From: Nemertoderma westbladi
Lineage: Eukaryota > Xenacoelomorpha > Nemertodermatida > Nemertodermatidae
Direction: 5' to 3'
Assembly (NCBI GenBank): GCA_032718475.1
Contig: JAUCBJ010008372.1
Location: 1 to 64,000 of the forward strand
Length of the DNA: 64,000 nt
A program made the translations under genes and the position numbers. The notes under the pieces were generated by a model that worked only from the letters and a program-made list of their open reading frames with translations, made no database searches and was not told the origin of the DNA. Shown piece by piece: positions 60,024 to 64,000 of the stretch (positions are counted from its first letter, which is position 1; each line of letters opens with the position of its first letter).

Positions 60024-60700
60024 GTTTGATCAATGTGTTATATGTCATATTGTTGACATATGTTCGTATTGTCATATTGTTGTCCCCAGATGTTATGTTT
60101 ATCATTAATGTTTCATTTTTCTGTTAGAACGACATTTTATTATTCCTTATTTATTTATAGATTAAGAATTTAACCGCAAAAAGAAACACAATTTAGTAAA
60201 TTTAACGAAGGAACTGAGCGATTTTGTGTAACTTAGATGATGATTCGCCATTTACAAACTCCAGTTGGTCGCCACTATCTCAATAAACATTAAAGTAAGT
60301 GTAGCATCCATTCATAAAATAAACACTGACTTTTTTACTTACATCTTTATCTTACAGCACCGGTATTGGTTTCTTCTATTAAATAACAACAGCAGACTAG
60401 TTAGTGTTTATTAAGTTGCACAGAGTTTGTTAAGCTAAGCTGTTAGTTGGATAGCACGCGAACACGAATCTGGGCCGAACTGAACCGAACTGATCGAAAG
60501 TGTGGCGAAATGGACCAAGTGTCTATAGCGATAGTGTTAACCGAAATTCTGTCCATCTTCAGGATTTTATCTCTGTAAATGGATTGTTTTCGGCTGGAAC
60601 TTAGTTCAAGAAGGGGCTGGAAAGCTATGGACTCATAGTGGACCCAGTGGTCACAAGCCCCAGATAGACCATTTTCTGTTTCGTAGGAAATAAAGGAGCT
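60024..60700. other. No gene recognised
   Basis: No supported frame. The last part may include decayed endonuclease sequence of the following element. Confidence 0.4.
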
Positions 60701-61625
60701 CTATAAAAGACTGTAATGCTTTTACACTTCGACCCTTCTCCAGTGATCACCGCCTTATTGTGGCTAAGGTAAGACTTAGTCTGCGTGCTAGCAGAACAAC
60801 GAAATCTGCCTTGCCGCGGCATGACTGGTCCTCTCAGTTGCAACAGCCAAGTGTGAGATACAGCTTCACACTACAGCTGAGCAACAGGTATGAGGTTCTT
60901 TCCTCTGAGGCGGCAGATCACTGTGAGGGCTATACTGCCTACACAGAAGCAGTTAAGTTAGCAGCTGCAGAAAAAGTTGCTGTATACCCTCGAAACAGGA
61001 AAAGGGCCCCCTGGACTGACCACAAAATTCAGAAGTGCCGATATGACCTCTATAAGGCGCCGAAAGAGTCCCGACTCAAACAGACAACAGCGGCCAAGAA
61101 TGCAGTTAAGGCTGCATCTAGATCCCCGAACAGGCAGTACTCTGTTAATATGCAGGAGCTAATAAACCAACAGGTTGATGCCATCAATGATTCTGACAAC
61201 AGCAGGCAATCATCCCAGGCATAAAAATTGATCAACTTGCTTACTGGGCGGAAAAGCCAACCAACCACCAAGGTTAATACAGAATCACCAGCCGATCGCC
61301 TCAATGGTTGGAAGGCCCACTTTGAAAAGCTCCTCAATAATGACAGGGTATTGCCTGATAACTTTATAGAAGTAAAAGTGTTTGAGTCTGTACTCCCAGA
61401 TATTCCCATTGGCGATATCTCCTTTGCAGAAGTGAAGGCTGCTGCAAAGAGAAGACAGGCATCTGGCTGTTATCTTTGTTGACTTCTTCAAGGCCTTTGA
61501 TTCAGTCTCTCGCCTATGTATCTTCAGCATACTTTCATTATATGGGATTCCTGATGAAATTATTGCAGCAATCAGATCAGTATACGATGGTTCGACAACG
61601 TTTGTGTCGATCGAGGACCAAGGAA
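60701..61625 (+). pseudogene. Non-LTR retrotransposon remnant: end of endonuclease, linker, partial RT
   Basis: The end of an apurinic-type endonuclease is visible as FSSDHRLIVAKVRLSLR (about 60737-60785; SDH is the conserved catalytic triplet). The linker follows: ESRLKQTTAAKNAVKAASR, a TAA at 61222-61224, then KLINLLTGRK and ADRLNGWKAHFEKLL. After FAEVKAAAKR the sequence jumps, with a frame change, to AVIFVDFFKAFDSVSR, RT motif A. About a hundred residues of RT that should lie between are missing. It continues to SVYDGSTTFVSIEDQ and ends at about 61625. A stop, a deletion and a frameshift make it inactive. Confidence 0.85.
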
Positions 61626-63066
61626 TATGAGGTGATGCAAGGGCTGAGGGAACATGGGGTGACAGAAGTGGGGGAAAAACCAACAAATGGGGGGGGGGGG
61701 GGGCAGCTGGCAAGTATAACGTGTATCCTTTGGTCAGTCGCCATGTAGGTAGGACTGTGTAATAAGTTTCCCCATAGTTTCCATATATCTGTTGGACAAT
61801 ATTAACTGTGTTCAGTTGGCTATTAATTACTGTGGATGTCGGACGGTATACCACCGTCGAGGTATCTTCTATTGATTGTGCTGTAATTTGTCTACTGGTA
61901 CTTATATATTTATCAGCTATTATTAACAACGATAAACCAATAACTCTTGCATTTTACCAGCCTACGGCCTTCAGCCTTCATAGTCATTATAAACACGGCG
62001 ATGCGTAGGAAACACGACAAGAGATTTACCCGGTCGGGATCCCACGCCAACTCGGATCCCATCACATATTATTATATTATTTATTTATTTACAGAATAAC
62101 CGCGAATCAAAAAAGAAATCCTAATAAAGTAATCCAACCCTCTACAGAAAGAAGTTCAGATGTTGGAACGTCAAACTGTCCTAATTATTCCATTGAAGAT
62201 CAGATCAAATGATTGAATAACATCAGTTCAATTCCGTATCTTACAGAATATTACATTTAGTTACAAAAAATAATTTAGAGTATTTTGTATTAATTTTAAT
62301 TTATGGAATTTTCTAACTCTATTTATATAAAAAATAATAACAAAGATTTATTAGTATTTTCCATAGGGAGAGCTCGCAATGTTTGCTAAAATTAGATATA
62401 AAATAATTAATTTATATCAGATGTAAATACAATAATGATATAAATTTCTTTCAATTTATTTCCATTTTAATTCGTTCTTGGTCGATATTATTCCCATATT
62501 ATCTGTATTGTGTATTCGAGTAATACCTGTGTATCTCCTACGTGTCCCTTTGGTAGACACAAACCTGGACCATCTACTAATAAAACGTTTTAATTATAAC
62601 TCAGAGGTTCCCATTGGTTATATTATTAACCAATCGGTTCTTTAACCAATAATACATTGGTTTACAATGAGTGTAACGGAGTTGGTTCCCATTCAGAACT
62701 ACTATAATGTTATATGTTTATCTAATCTATTCTAATTATCTCGGTCCCACTGTGGCTGGTTGTGGTTTCCCTAAAGTTACCCGACAACCCTATGTCATTG
62801 TACGTCCGTCCGTGTTACTAAACTATCAACTCTGTTTGGACAATCGCACTCCATTCTGCACCCAAAATCACCAGTTCAGCTATTTATATCCTTATAAAGG
62901 TTATATTTAGCATTAATTAATTACAGCGATCAGTGGATTGGTTACAGACTTGTTCAGTAAACCCAGGGGGGTCTGTATTGGATACACAGGGTTCCTTCTC
63001 TATATACTTACATTCCTATATGGAACACTGACATGAAACCAAATCAGATTTTCAGCTGTTGTAATT
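61626..63066. other. No gene recognised
   Basis: Contains a G run at about 61688-61702 that may mark the ragged end of the retrotransposon insertion. The rest is AT-rich without motif. Confidence 0.5.
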
Positions 63067-63636
63067 ATTGAAGGATCATTATTGTGAGCTAACCCTATTC
63101 CTTTATATTAATTATTTGTATTTATTGAAGGATCATTATTGTGAGCTAACCCTATTCCTTTATATTAATTATTTGTATTTATTGAAGGATCATTATTGTG
63201 AGCTAACCCTATTCCTTTATATTAATTATTTGTATTTATTGAAGGATCATTATTGTGAGCTAACCCTATTCCTTTATATTAATTATTTGTATTTATTGAA
63301 GGATCATTATTGTGAGCTAACCCTATTCCTTTATATTAATTATTTGTATTTATTGAAGGATCATTATTGTGAGCTAACCCTATTCCTTTATATTAATTAT
63401 TTGTATTTATTGAAGGATCATTATTGTGAGCTAACCCTATTCCTTTATATTAATTATTTGTATTTATTGAAGGATCATTATTGTGAGCTAACCCTATTCC
63501 TTTATATTAATTATTTGTATTTATTGAAGGATCATTATTGTGAGCTAACCCTATTCCTTTATATTAATTATTTGTATTTATTGAAGGATCATTATTGTGA
63601 GCTAACCCTATTCCTTTATATTAATTATTTGTAATT
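63067..63636. repeat. 57-bp tandem repeat, ten apparently identical copies
   Basis: Units start ATTGAAGGATCATTATTGTG at 63067, 63124, 63181 and so on. I saw no substitution between copies. Because 57 is a multiple of three the array gives a 188-codon frame, which is not considered a gene. Confidence 0.95.
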
Positions 63637-64000
63637 ATTCGGTTTAATTGATGCGATTTAATTGGATTGTGTCCCAGTTATTTATATTTAGTCATAATAA
63701 AGAAATTATGTAAATATTAATAACATCTTAATATATAGAAAGCTATGGGGAGGGGGGGGGGGGGGTGTGGGGTGTAAGTTAGTCTGTTTCATTGGGGAGG
63801 GAGAGGGGGGGGGGGGGGGTACTAAAGACCATAGACCACCCCGTAGAGTCCCTTGTTGTTAGTGAGTGAGGGGTCCATGGTCCCCATAATGGAGGCCGCA
63901 TTTCCGACCAGTTTCGGTGGAAGGGTGAGAGCGGGGCTCCTGTGTAACAGAGTGGAGTCTTGCCCCGATCTCCTTCATGAATTCGGATGTTTCAGGGCCG
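63637..64000. other. G-rich tracts and unassigned sequence at the window edge
   Basis: Two long G runs lie at about 63747-63765 and 63807-63819. Base composition becomes GC-rich from 63840, which could be the start of another transposon cut by the window edge. Confidence 0.4.

Noticed and set aside
63068-63634. 188-codon frame of an exact 19-residue repeat
   Set aside because: Tandem 57-bp satellite with no flanking coding context.

Overview
The window looks like nuclear DNA of an invertebrate animal. It is AT-rich outside the transposons and dominated by tandem repeats. It carries a BEL/Pao-type LTR retrotransposon, piggyBac-type non-autonomous elements, fragments of two kinds of non-LTR retrotransposon, and one long host-like exon encoding a winged-helix/Roc-COR/tandem-CARD protein of a type known from expanded innate-immune families of invertebrates. 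The phylum cannot be fixed from the sequence. Nothing resembles a bacterial operon or a CRISPR array.

Layout. 1-711: a 288-bp tandem repeat. 712-7376: gene-poor DNA with a decayed non-LTR element (3330-4280) and a 223-bp MITE (6738-6960). 7377-7849: a 17-bp minisatellite with an 11-unit higher-order period, ending exactly at an LTR. 7850-19854: a 12.0-kb LTR element with repeat-filled LTRs of about 1.6 kb, a Gag/protease frame that has lost reverse transcriptase, RNase H and most of integrase, and in the env position an 867-codon frame broken only by two TGA codons, encoding an exonuclease-like region and zinc knuckles. 20586-37516: about 17 kb of a 35-bp minisatellite with higher-order repeats, holding two near-identical 1.56-kb piggyBac-type MITEs. 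37552-41022: the Roc-COR-CARD gene. 41000-53319: about 12.3 kb of a 36-bp minisatellite that appears to have grown out of the 12-codon repeats at the 3' end of that gene. 53320-54180: a truncated, frameshifted paralogue of the gene's C-terminal half. 54945-57124: a 30-bp minisatellite. 57125-64000: repeats, a 19-bp perfect inverted repeat next to a TTAACCCC motif, two non-LTR fragments, a ten-copy identical 57-bp array and G-rich tracts.

How it fits together. The window is best read as one host immune-type locus (an active-looking copy plus a decayed paralogue) embedded in minisatellites, with a composite LTR retrotransposon to its left. The most unusual items are the accessory gene of the retrotransposon, a 26-nt motif shared by its LTRs and both of its coding regions in different reading frames, and the apparent birth of a giant minisatellite from a coding tail. 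All family assignments are from reading the translations by eye; no database search was run.
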